Below are positions 1-8,138 of a DNA stretch of 64,000 nt, piece after piece (position 1 is the first letter of the stretch; each line of letters starts with the position of its first letter). The DNA lies in contig JBGUNJ010000006.1 in the NCBI GenBank assembly GCA_045117315.1, positions 1-64,000 on the forward strand, in the 5' to 3' direction. Source of the DNA: CAG-791 sp045117315 (GTDB taxonomy: Bacteria; Bacillota; Clostridia; Lachnospirales; Lachnospiraceae). A model generated the notes under the pieces. It was not told the DNA's origin. It made no database searches and saw only the letters and a list, made by a program, of their open reading frames with translations. The position numbers and the translations under genes are program-made.

Positions 1-170
1 TTATATAACGGAAAAGTACGAAAATATGGGATTTATTGAGGTTTATGAAGGAATATAGAGATATGAAAAGGCTGTTTATCCAACGATTCCTAATTTCATT
101 TATCTCTTCATCTCCTTAAAAATGCTTTAAATCAATAGTCTGCGGCTTTGCGGCCTTATTCCACACAGAC

Positions 171-211
171 TTCTTTCCCAGGACTTCTTTCCCAGGACTC
201 CTTTCCCAATA
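171..211. repeat. 14-bp tandem repeat, three copies
   Basis: Three head-to-tail copies of a 14-bp unit (TTCTTTCCCAGGAC, the last one diverged) lie downstream of the yfhO terminator. Bases 1-170 hold no convincing gene. The array is one of many short tandem repeats found behind stop codons in this window. Confidence 0.8.
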
Positions 212-266
212 AGAAAAGAGCCCGACAGAACGTCATTTATTATAACGTAATCGAACTCTTTTCTCA
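209..266 (-). terminator. Rho-independent terminator of yfhO
   Basis: Arms AGAAAAGAG (212-220) and CTCTTTTCT (256-264) pair, with further pairing inside the loop. Read on the minus strand the 3' arm is itself T-rich and is followed by TATT. It lies about 90 bases after the yfhO stop. Confidence 0.6.
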
Positions 267-302
267 ATCTCTTTCCGCTATCAGATCAGCTCCGTCAACG
301 AA

Positions 303-344
303 GTAAAACGCAGGCCAGTAAAACGCAGGCCAGTAAAACGCAGC
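303..344. repeat. 15-bp tandem repeat right behind the yfhO stop
   Basis: A 15-bp unit, GTAAAACGCAGGCCA, is repeated almost perfectly two and a half times a few bases after the yfhO stop codon. The flanking ACGAAG and CTTCGT could close the array into a weak hairpin. Confidence 0.85.
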
Positions 345-348
345 TTCG

Positions 349-3249
349 TCATCCGGCTTTCCTCTTTTTCTTTAAATCAAATAACAGCAGCGCGATCAGC
401 GCAGCAATGCCGAATATTGATAAAATGAATCCTTCTTTTTTGTAGGGCATATGATATCGGAAGCGGATCTTGTGTGTTCCTTCAGGGACAACAATGCCCG
501 GGTACCGTTCATTTACGCAATGAACTTCGACTTCATGGCCATCAACATATGCTCTCCATCCCGTCGAAAACGGCGTGGCAAGACAAAGCAGCTTGTCACT
601 TGAGAGAGTGATTTTTCCACGTACATAATCCGTTCCAAACGCAATACTCTTAAGCGTATTCTCTCGCAAACCCTGGATTTTTTCTTTAAATCCCTCCATA
701 GGTATTCCATAAACATCCAGGCTTTTAAATGAGTAAATACCTCTCGAAGGAAAAGTTATTGTAATCGAAGAAACCGGTTTTTTTGTATAACCCAGATTCA
801 CAATAAAGTCATGGCGTCCACTGGAAAAACTGCTGTCAGGCTGTTTGTAGAGGAATGATTTCTTTAACCCTTCCGAATTTTTGATTTCGATAGCCACATC
901 CTGTATTTCATCCCAATAAAGCTTGTCTTTCCGCATGGAAATCTGTTCATTTCGTGACAGCATCTTCCAGTTCGTCTTGTTATAAAGTCTCAGCGGATCA
1001 ACGCTGTCATCACCAAAATATAAATCGTACTCAGGAGTCGGTGAATATTCCAGTCCGGTAAACCCGACATACGTTTCTGAATCCGTTATTTCCTGATTCA
1101 GGGTTAAATGGATCTGTGCATTATCTGCCGTTGTGACAAAGCTGTTCTCTTGCTGTGATATTTCTATCCCCACTGTCTCAAGATCATATGGCACAAGATA
1201 ATCCGGCATTTTCGGATCTGCTTTTTTAACGCCATCCAAATCAGTGTCAACATATGCTGCTTCAAGCTGTACTTCCTGTTTTTGTACCGGATTAAAAGAA
1301 TCCCAGACATCTTTCAGAAAATATGAGTCATAACAATAGGCAATGGGCAGTGCGTATTTATTCTTATATATGGAATATTCATTTTTTGCTTTTTGCGATA
1401 TCTTTTCGCTTTGTTCATCACTTAATGAATCCACTCCCAGTTCGGTTTTCAGATTATTGATCTGCGTTTCCTCCGACACATCCGCGTTCACTGTTTCCTT
1501 GAATGTAAATCCATATGGAAGTTTTAAAGTATCATCACTCCGCACGGAATAATAGTTGACAGCAGACAGGGCAATCGGTGTTGAACGATCATCATAACCC
1601 ATATAGTTGAAAAAGGTCGATTCTCTTAAATCCAGAGACGTTCGATAATTGTTCATATAAGGGTTCGATATTGTCCAAAAATACTGTGTGCTTGATATTT
1701 TGTTGAAAATATTGGCATTAAATGTAAGTGATCTGCCGGACATTCTTGTGAATTCTAAATCCGACATTTCACTGATCACTTTTGCCTCATTGTTTTCCCA
1801 TTCTTCCCATATTTTCCCATTTTCTTTGAACTCGGAAACATATTTCCCCGTTCCGGGAGAAAACTTCCAGAATGCAATATTGATCACTCCCAGTGAGGCC
1901 AGCAGGAGCATAAGGATCTGCCGCCGTACAACGCCGTTTTTCCCCACGGAGCCCTCTTTGATAATAATAAGCGCGAGAAAAAGCATCGGTATGGAAGCAA
2001 ATGTAGATGAAGTCCGCGATTTATCGAAAAGCAGACATATGCCATAGTATGCAGCGGAAATAATTGTCAGCATGATCCATTGCTTTCCGGACAATGAGAT
2101 CAGGTCGTCCCACTTTCTGACCAATATATATGCGCAAAGGAGTACAAACGCCCATGACCAGCGGTTTGACATATATGACATGCCATTTAAGAATCTCCCT
2201 CCTATAGGAAGAAGCAAAATCACAATGCATATAGCAAACAGTACCTTCAGAAACCGGTCTTCTTTCTTTTTCAGAAACAGAACAATAACAGACAGTATGG
2301 CAGGAGGGGTCAGTCCCAGATACACCCAGTATTCCGTATTTTCAGAGATCGCTATCGAGGGTAGTTTACTATAATAGAACAGGGGATACAGCCAATGAAA
2401 CGGCATCGATACCGATAATCTGCTGTCCTGCAAAAAAATCATCAGCACAGGCAAAAGAATAATGCCGGCAATACAGACGCCGATTACAGCCATGACGCCG
2501 AGATGCAGAAGCTTAAGCACGCCATTTTTCACATCCCTGCCGTAGACAAAGACCAGGCGAATGACCGCATACACAACCGCAAGTATAACAATTATATAAA
2601 AGAAATAAAAATTACTTGCCGCGGACACAGCTGCGCTGACTATGAACATATACGGTTTTTCTTTCCGGATAATCTTTTCCATACCCAGGATCATGAAAGG
2701 AAAATAGATCATCGGATTCAAAAAATATGGATGCCTTGCCGCATTCGTCAATGCCCATGTACAAAAACTATACGCTATTGTACCGGTCATAATGCCGTAT
2801 CTGTTTTTCTGTCCGGTTCCGAAACAAAGTACTGAAAATGCCACTCCCGCTAAATAAAGCCGCAATATACAGGAAAAAGAATAAAAATGATGCATAAATT
2901 GTGTCGGGATAAACACCGACAATAAAGCGATGGGATCACCGATAACGTAATAATGCATCGCGTTAACTATGTCGCTGCCTTCACCAATATAAAAATCCCA
3001 ATCCTGCAGAACAAGCTTGTGATAACGAAACAAATTCTTAAAGATTCTTCTGAGGTAATTCCCGTAGTAGGCAAGCGCCTTGAAATGCTGGGCCCAGCCA
3101 TCGCCTTCCCATATCAAAGATTTTCCGGAGAAAATAAACCATGAGTAACAAAAAAACGCCACCACAAGAAATATAACCGTGTACAAAATGTAATAGTTCC
3201 GCCTTTTACCATTCTCCGCAAAAGACGACCTCCAGAATGATCTTATCAT
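349..3249 (-). CDS. YfhO family membrane protein
   Basis: A large integral membrane protein of the YfhO family. The N-terminal half carries about a dozen hydrophobic segments, beginning with one near residue 25. A long extracytoplasmic region of roughly 400 residues and one last membrane helix before a basic tail (KKKRK) follow. YfhO proteins have a GT-C glycosyltransferase-like fold; in Gram-positive bacteria some relatives take part in glycosylation of lipoteichoic acid or other cell-surface polymers, but the substrate here cannot be read. I chose the ATG at 3249 (966 aa), which has an AGAGGA site 7 bases upstream. An in-frame ATG at 3303 would add 18 residues but has a badly spaced Shine-Dalgarno. 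It is monocistronic, with its own promoter, a terminator-like hairpin in the leader and a terminator downstream. Confidence 0.85.
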   Translation of the reverse strand: MIRSFWRSSFAENGKRRNYYILYTVIFLVVAFFCYSWFIFSGKSLIWEGDGWAQHFKALAYYGNYLRRIFKNLFRYHKLVLQDWDFYIGEGSDIVNAMHYYVIGDPIALLSVFIPTQFMHHFYSFSCILRLYLAGVAFSVLCFGTGQKNRYGIMTGTIAYSFCTWALTNAARHPYFLNPMIYFPFMILGMEKIIRKEKPYMFIVSAAVSAASNFYFFYIIVILAVVYAVIRLVFVYGRDVKNGVLKLLHLGVMAVIGVCIAGIILLPVLMIFLQDSRLSVSMPFHWLYPLFYYSKLPSIAISENTEYWVYLGLTPPAILSVIVLFLKKKEDRFLKVLFAICIVILLLPIGGRFLNGMSYMSNRWSWAFVLLCAYILVRKWDDLISLSGKQWIMLTIISAAYYGICLLFDKSRTSSTFASIPMLFLALIIIKEGSVGKNGVVRRQILMLLLASLGVINIAFWKFSPGTGKYVSEFKENGKIWEEWENNEAKVISEMSDLEFTRMSGRSLTFNANIFNKISSTQYFWTISNPYMNNYRTSLDLRESTFFNYMGYDDRSTPIALSAVNYYSVRSDDTLKLPYGFTFKETVNADVSEETQINNLKTELGVDSLSDEQSEKISQKAKNEYSIYKNKYALPIAYCYDSYFLKDVWDSFNPVQKQEVQLEAAYVDTDLDGVKKADPKMPDYLVPYDLETVGIEISQQENSFVTTADNAQIHLTLNQEITDSETYVGFTGLEYSPTPEYDLYFGDDSVDPLRLYNKTNWKMLSRNEQISMRKDKLYWDEIQDVAIEIKNSEGLKKSFLYKQPDSSFSSGRHDFIVNLGYTKKPVSSITITFPSRGIYSFKSLDVYGIPMEGFKEKIQGLRENTLKSIAFGTDYVRGKITLSSDKLLCLATPFSTGWRAYVDGHEVEVHCVNERYPGIVVPEGTHKIRFRYHMPYKKEGFILSIFGIAALIALLLFDLKKKRKAG

Positions 3250-3341
3250 CAAATGATCCTCTTTCTTTCTGTAATACAAGCCATTATCAAAAAGTTTTAG
3301 CATTGACCCTTCAGTTTATTTCATATTTACGCTGTTCCCGC

Positions 3342-3399
3342 AAATAAAAAAGCAACACGCGGTCAGAATGATAGATATCCTCTGTTCCTAACCCGCGTG
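3342..3399 (-). terminator. Terminator-like hairpin in the yfhO leader (possible attenuator)
   Basis: CACGCGG (3356-3362) pairs with CCGCGTG (3393-3399). On the minus strand the hairpin is followed by a run of six T and then ATTT. It lies between the yfhO promoter and start codon, so it would stop yfhO transcription unless prevented. Confidence 0.5.
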
Positions 3400-3491
3400 C
3401 TTTTCCTCTTATATCGCCAGTTTCATTTTCAAGTGCTCCGCATTTAATAAAGTTCAACATCGATGACTCGATGACAATGCAGTTATTTCTA

Positions 3492-3521
3492 AATATACAG
3501 TTTATGAATATTCCATGTCAA
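3492..3521 (-). promoter_or_regulatory. Sigma-A-type promoter of yfhO
   Basis: On the minus strand a perfect TTGACA (3516-3521) stands 18 bases before TATATT (3492-3497). This predicts a start near 3485 and a leader of about 235 bases. A small inverted repeat, CATCGA-N4-TCGATG, lies just downstream at 3458-3473. Confidence 0.6.
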
Positions 3522-3580
3522 GCATAAGCAGATTTAATCTTTTTTCTCCGCCCGGTCCTGAGCCAAAGTGGTTCAAAATG

Positions 3581-3610
3581 CTGTCATTTTTTCACCTTTA
3601 TCTGTATAAT
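3581..3610 (+). promoter_or_regulatory. Putative promoter of dxr
   Basis: TATAAT (3605-3610) preceded by TG, with a weak -35 CTGTCA (3581-3586) at 18 bases. It would give a leader of about 220 bases before dxr; I see no recognisable riboswitch there. Confidence 0.45.
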
Positions 3611-3839
3611 TAGTTTGTCGGGGATTCGTCTCCCTATATTCCTGTTTCTGTCCACTGCCGGACCGCTCCATCTGCCCCGACGAAGAATAAAACCCGGCAG
3701 CAGTGATATGTACAGATTGGGGTATAGCTGTGTCTGCATCACAGACTGATTCTTACAGCTCTGTGTGCAGCTTAAACAGCCGACCCGGAAATCCGGAATT
3801 CAAGATCCGGAATTCAATAGACAAAAAGGATGTGATTAT

Positions 3840-4994
3840 ATGAAAAAGCTGATTCTCCTCGGTTCAACCGGTTCCATAGGAACCCAGACCCTCGACGTTG
3901 TGCGGGCTTATCCCGACCTGTTTCAGATTTCCGCCCTGGCTGCGGGCCAAAACACTGCCGCTATGGAAGCCCAGATCAGGGAATTCCATCCCGGCATTGT
4001 CTGTATGTGGTCTGAAGAGGCCGCAGCGGACCTGCGTGTCCGAACGGCCGACCTGAATGTGGAGATCGTCTGCGGCATGGACGGGCTTCTAAGACTGGCG
4101 GAACTCGAGGAAGGGGATATTTTTCTGAACGCCGTAGTGGGCATGATCGGGATCCGTCCCACTCTGGCTGCGATCGCTGCCGGAAAGACCATTGCCCTGG
4201 CTAACAAGGAGACTCTGGTGACTGCCGGCCATCTGATCATGCCCGCCGCGAAAAAGGCGGGTGTGCCCATTCTGCCGGTCGACAGTGAACACAGCGCTAT
4301 ATTCCAGTGCCTGAACGGCGAGCCTTCCAACAGGATTTCAAAAATCCTGCTGACCTGCTCCGGTGGCACTTTCCGCGGCAGGAAGACTTCTGATCTCAAA
4401 GGAATGCATGCGGCGGACGCGCTCAAAAACCCCAACTGGGATATGGGGGCCAAGGTGACCATCGACTCGGCAAGCCTGGTCAACAAGGGCCTGGAAGTGC
4501 TGGAAGCCAAATGGCTTTTCGACGTAGATGTGGACGATATAACCGTTGTAGTCCAGCCCAAGAGCATCGTTCACTCCGCAGTGGCATTTGTCGACGGCAC
4601 AGTCATGGCACAGATGGCCATGCCTGATATGAGGCTTCCGATCCAGTACGCCCTGACATATCCGGACCGTCTGCCTCTGGATATCCCGCCTGTCGATCTC
4701 TTCGAACTGGCTAAAATCGACTTTCTGCGTCCGGACACTGAAACCTTCCGGGGGCTTCCTCTGGCCTACCGCGCCGGTCACGCAGGCGGCAGCCTTCCTA
4801 CAGTCTTCAACGCCGCCAACGAAGAGGCTGTATCCTGGTTTATGAAAGACCGGATCGAGTTCCTCGACCTGTACAGACTGATCGAAGCGGCCATGGATGC
4901 CCACACTGTGCGTCCCGATCCTGCTCTTGATGAGATCCTGGAGATTGAGAAACAGACACGCGCTTTCGTGAGGGAAGAAATCAAAAAGATCTGA
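3840..4994 (+). CDS. dxr: 1-deoxy-D-xylulose 5-phosphate reductoisomerase
   Basis: Converts 1-deoxy-D-xylulose 5-phosphate to 2-C-methyl-D-erythritol 4-phosphate with NADPH, the committed step of the MEP isoprenoid pathway, in the cytosol. The protein is 384 aa, normal for the family. The NADPH loop GSTGSIG is at residues 8-14, the metal ligands D148 and E150 lie in VDSEHSAIF, and the substrate-loop signatures SGGTFR (174-179) and NPNWDMGAKVTIDSAS (197-212) are present. The ATG at 3840 has an AAGGATG site; a GTG further upstream would add 25 unrelated residues. The gene stands alone, not in the frequent uppS-cdsA-dxr-rseP order. Confidence 0.97.
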   Translation: MKKLILLGSTGSIGTQTLDVVRAYPDLFQISALAAGQNTAAMEAQIREFHPGIVCMWSEEAAADLRVRTADLNVEIVCGMDGLLRLAELEEGDIFLNAVVGMIGIRPTLAAIAAGKTIALANKETLVTAGHLIMPAAKKAGVPILPVDSEHSAIFQCLNGEPSNRISKILLTCSGGTFRGRKTSDLKGMHAADALKNPNWDMGAKVTIDSASLVNKGLEVLEAKWLFDVDVDDITVVVQPKSIVHSAVAFVDGTVMAQMAMPDMRLPIQYALTYPDRLPLDIPPVDLFELAKIDFLRPDTETFRGLPLAYRAGHAGGSLPTVFNAANEEAVSWFMKDRIEFLDLYRLIEAAMDAHTVRPDPALDEILEIEKQTRAFVREEIKKI

Positions 4995-5040
4995 TGCCGG
5001 TCTACAGTATCGTAAGAAATGAATGATCATAAGGAAAAAG

Positions 5041-5093
5041 GGCAGAGGAGGCAATATGAACTGCAATGCAGTTCAATATTGCCGCCCTCTGCC
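5041..5093 (+). terminator. Long hairpin after dxr
   Basis: A near-perfect hairpin with about 23 paired bases per arm (GGCAGAGG..., with GAACTGCA pairing TGCAGTTC around the centre). There is no T-run behind it, so it may be an mRNA 3' end or part of the composite repeat element that follows. Confidence 0.5.
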
Positions 5094-5100
5094 CCCGACC

Positions 5101-5150
5101 GGCCCGTGTCCGCCGCAAGGAGGAGAATACATTTCACGGGCCGTGTCATA
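5101..5150. repeat. Dispersed hairpin element, copy 1
   Basis: Outer stem GGCCCGTG (5101-5108) with CACGGGCC (5135-5142) encloses an inner stem closed by a GCAA loop, then GTGTCATA. Related copies lie near 15671, 21120 and 30421, all between genes. Confidence 0.75.
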
Positions 5151-5153
5151 AAG

Positions 5154-5200
5154 AAAACAGCAGGATCCGCCCTGTCGGCCAGGTTCCTGCTGTTTTTATT
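5154..5200 (+). terminator. Rho-independent terminator of dxr
   Basis: AAAACAGCAGGA (5154-5165) pairs perfectly with TCCTGCTGTTTT (5185-5196), followed by TATT. A strong plus-strand terminator; the A/T flanks could make it work in both directions. Confidence 0.8.
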
Positions 5201-5368
5201 CTATATTTTTTTCCCGGAAAGGGCACACTATCCTAAACTGTCTCCACAGTGAAAACTGTAACATCTTTTACAGAAAAGAACAGCTGCACCTTCAAAGAGA
5301 AAACAGTCACATATCCATTTCTTATAGAAAAATCATAAGAGAGCAGCTGCATCTGAAGCAGAAACTGC

Positions 5369-5509
5369 CGTTTGTCAGATAACAGTCTCCGGCACTCGTA
5401 AAGTGACGGTTTCTGTCTCTTGCAGGACGACAGTCTCCACAGCTTGTAAAGTAATGGTTTCTGCCTCTTGGAGGATGATAGTTTCCGCCGCTTGTCAGAT
5501 GACGGTATC
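5369..5509. repeat. Degenerate tandem repeats behind the STAS gene
   Basis: About five degenerate units of roughly 28 bp containing variants of GACGGTTTCTG and TTGTAAAGT run up to the STAS stop codon. Bases 5201-5368 carry no recognisable gene. Confidence 0.65.
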
Positions 5510-5812
5510 TTACTGCTCGATCACCAGAATGTCTACAAAACCTGTCACGTCAAAGATCTCCATGATGTCGGAGTTGACGTTGCAGATCTTCATGCTGCCC
5601 TGCTTGTTCATGGTCTTCTGGGCAGAGAGAAGTACGCGGAGTCCTGCGGAAGAGATATAAGCCAGATCCTTGAAATCAAAGACCAGCTCCTTGACGCCAT
5701 CCAGTGAATTATGAAGCTCTGTTTCGAGTTCGGGAGAAGTAGTCGTGTCAAGTCTTCCTTCCAGACTGATTGTAAGTTTCTCACCTTCCAGGTTCTTATT
5801 GATGTTAAGCAT
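5510..5812 (-). CDS. STAS-domain anti-sigma factor antagonist-like protein
   Basis: A single STAS domain, 100 aa, like SpoIIAA and RsbV. In that family the protein is phosphorylated on a serine by an RsbW-type kinase and dephosphorylated by a PP2C phosphatase, and only the unphosphorylated form binds the kinase. The phosphorylatable site is visible in AYISSAGLRVLL; Ser55, the second serine, is the expected acceptor. AGGAGG lies upstream of the ATG at 5812. It is the last gene of the export cluster, 122 bases behind the second ABC transporter. Both of its natural partners, kinase and phosphatase, are encoded in one protein at 10981-13572. No sigma factor gene is near, so the output of the switch is unknown. 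Confidence 0.92.
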   Translation of the reverse strand: MLNINKNLEGEKLTISLEGRLDTTTSPELETELHNSLDGVKELVFDFKDLAYISSAGLRVLLSAQKTMNKQGSMKICNVNSDIMEIFDVTGFVDILVIEQ

Positions 5813-5934
5813 AGAAAAAAGTACCTCCTGATTCGTTTTCGTTAAATATCGATGTCTGCAAATGTCCGGGAACGCCCTGTATCTGCAGCCGTTTTCATAA
5901 CTGTTTTATTAATATACCAGATATTTTCAAAAAA

Positions 5935-8121
5935 TCAAACATCCAGACGCTGTCTTTCTACTAATTGTGCAAAGTATCCGTTCTGGTCGATCAGCTGTTC
6001 ATAGGTTCCTTCTTCCAGAATCTTTCCCTGATTCAGGACCAGGATCCGGTCACAGTTTTTAATGGTGCTGAGGCGGTGGGCAATGACGATCCTGGTGCAT
6101 TTGAGGCCGTCCAGGGCTTCCGACACCTGTCTCTGTGTCTTGTTGTCCAGGGCGCTGGTCGCCTCGTCAAAGATCAGGATCTTTGGGCCCGGAGCAATCG
6201 CCCTGGCGATCATGATCCTCTGTTTCTGGCCCCCGGAAATGCCCCCCTGGCCTTCGCTGATCAGGGTCTGCATGCCCATGGGCATTGCCCTGATGTCATC
6301 GGCTATACCGGCCATCTCAGCAGCCTTCCAGGCATCGTCCAGGGTCAGATGCGGGGCGGAGATCACTATATTGGAATAGATATCCCCCTGGAACAGTCCG
6401 CCGTCCTGCGTCACTGTACCGATCTTGCGCCTCAGAGAGCGGAGATCGACCTTGTTGATATCTTTTCCGTCGAAATAAATCCCGCCTTTCTCAGCCTTTT
6501 CAAAACCCAGCAGCAGACGCACCAGTGTACTTTTTCCACAGCCTGTCTTTCCCACGATCGCGATGTATTCACCCGGACGGATCTTCAGGCTGAGTCCGTC
6601 GACCACATAGGGCATGTCTTCATTATAGCGGAAGTACACGTTATTGAGCTCGATCGCTCCCGACAGCCTGGTCAGGATCTCCCTTCCGTCTGACATCTCG
6701 GGCTCCGCCTTCAGGAAAGGTTCCGCCATTTCCAGGACCGGCTTGATCTGCGCAACCTGCAGCACTGTGCCCGCCATGGAAGTAAAGGCACCCATCAGCA
6801 TGCCGTAGGCGGCATTAAATGCCATATACTCCGCGGGAGACACCCGGGTCGTGACAGCAGTGTAGTAAATCACGATCGTTCCCGCAAGGGTGACTGCTGT
6901 CTGGATCGTAGAGTTGATTTTGATAAAAATGGGCGGATTGTAGGTCAGGGCCGCACCCTTTGAATAAGTATCAGCCCATTTGGCAAAAGCTCTTTTCTCG
7001 GCGCCTGCCAGTTTAATCTTCTGGACTCCGCTTATAAGGGCATAAGTAAGTCCGCTCTCTTTGACACTGCACTCCATGATGTCCCTGGTCCTCCTGATCT
7101 GCATCAGGGAAGTCAGGATCATGATCACGACGGTCGAAAGGACGACCAGAACAGCCGGTACCGTGAGTGCGGGTGTATACTGAAAAATTTTCGTGATATA
7201 CAAAAGTGAAGTAAACGAAGTGAGACCGGCAGAGAGAGCCGTTCCCATCAACAGAGAGCAGAGCTGATTGACAGCATCGCTGCGGCTTGAGAGCTCACCG
7301 GCACTGTATTTCTTGAAGAAAGAAGCCGGAAGGCTCATAATGCGCATCATCATGGCGGAATCCACAGGTATGGATGTCTTGATCTCAAGGCGCGTCCCCG
7401 CCATCAGGTCCGCTATCTCTATGAGTCTGGTGGAGACAGCTACACAGAGCATAAAGACAGCCGTCCCCCACAAAAGCGACGGTTTTCCGCTCTCCAGTAC
7501 AAATCCTGCCATCATTTTGGTGATGCCCGGCATCAACAGTCCCATCAGGGTGCAGAGCAGGTTGAAGCCGAAGACTATGATCAGATCCCCTATGTTCAGG
7601 CAGTTCTTCATGAAAAGCAGAAGATCCGGAATCCCGATCGACCGCAGAGGAAGCGGTCTGTAAAAGCAGATCGCGTCCCTGCTGAATCCCTCCATGTTTT
7701 TTTTGTTGACAGAAATCTTGCTGCCGTTACTGTCACGGTAATAATATCCCACCAGTTCTTTCGGGAAAAGAGCTATGGGGACTCCGTCTTCCTCCCGGAA
7801 GGCTATGACCGGCCCGAATCCGTCCTTATACCAGTTTTCCTTGAGTTCAACCACTCTGTACATGAGTCCGTAAGGGCGGAGCGCGTATTCAAGCTGTTCT
7901 TCCGGCTCTGTGAGTGACTCGGGAATATCCACAGGCTTGCAGTGATAATACTTGAGGATATCGTCGATCGCATGTTTCGTGATGATCCTGTCATCCGCCA
8001 GTGTGTCTCCGTATCTGTTTCCGACGACCACAGAGGCCATCCGCAGGATCGAATCCTCAAACCGCTCCTGGTCGCTCTGTTTTCTCTGCCTGATCTGGCT
8101 GTCAAACCATCCCAATCCCAA
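5935..8121 (-). CDS. NHLM-type peptide export ABC transporter, permease/ATPase without peptidase
   Basis: A 728-aa half-transporter. The first 165 or so residues form the cytosolic domain typical of the second ABC protein of NHLM (nitrile hydratase leader microcin) export systems; I see no C39 catalytic residues in it. A six-helix type-1 exporter domain follows, then an ATPase with Walker A GKTGCGKST at 524-532, signature ISGGQ near 628 and Walker B ILIFDEA near 650. All motifs are intact, so it should hydrolyse ATP, presumably as a heterodimer with the C39 transporter encoded just upstream. The start is TTG at 8121 with AAAGGAGG 7 bases before it; the gap to the upstream stop is only 17 bases, so the two are surely one transcript. 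Confidence 0.9.
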   Translation of the reverse strand: MGLGWFDSQIRQRKQSDQERFEDSILRMASVVVGNRYGDTLADDRIITKHAIDDILKYYHCKPVDIPESLTEPEEQLEYALRPYGLMYRVVELKENWYKDGFGPVIAFREEDGVPIALFPKELVGYYYRDSNGSKISVNKKNMEGFSRDAICFYRPLPLRSIGIPDLLLFMKNCLNIGDLIIVFGFNLLCTLMGLLMPGITKMMAGFVLESGKPSLLWGTAVFMLCVAVSTRLIEIADLMAGTRLEIKTSIPVDSAMMMRIMSLPASFFKKYSAGELSSRSDAVNQLCSLLMGTALSAGLTSFTSLLYITKIFQYTPALTVPAVLVVLSTVVIMILTSLMQIRRTRDIMECSVKESGLTYALISGVQKIKLAGAEKRAFAKWADTYSKGAALTYNPPIFIKINSTIQTAVTLAGTIVIYYTAVTTRVSPAEYMAFNAAYGMLMGAFTSMAGTVLQVAQIKPVLEMAEPFLKAEPEMSDGREILTRLSGAIELNNVYFRYNEDMPYVVDGLSLKIRPGEYIAIVGKTGCGKSTLVRLLLGFEKAEKGGIYFDGKDINKVDLRSLRRKIGTVTQDGGLFQGDIYSNIVISAPHLTLDDAWKAAEMAGIADDIRAMPMGMQTLISEGQGGISGGQKQRIMIARAIAPGPKILIFDEATSALDNKTQRQVSEALDGLKCTRIVIAHRLSTIKNCDRILVLNQGKILEEGTYEQLIDQNGYFAQLVERQRLDV

Positions 8122-8138
8122 TCCGGTGCCTCCTTTCC

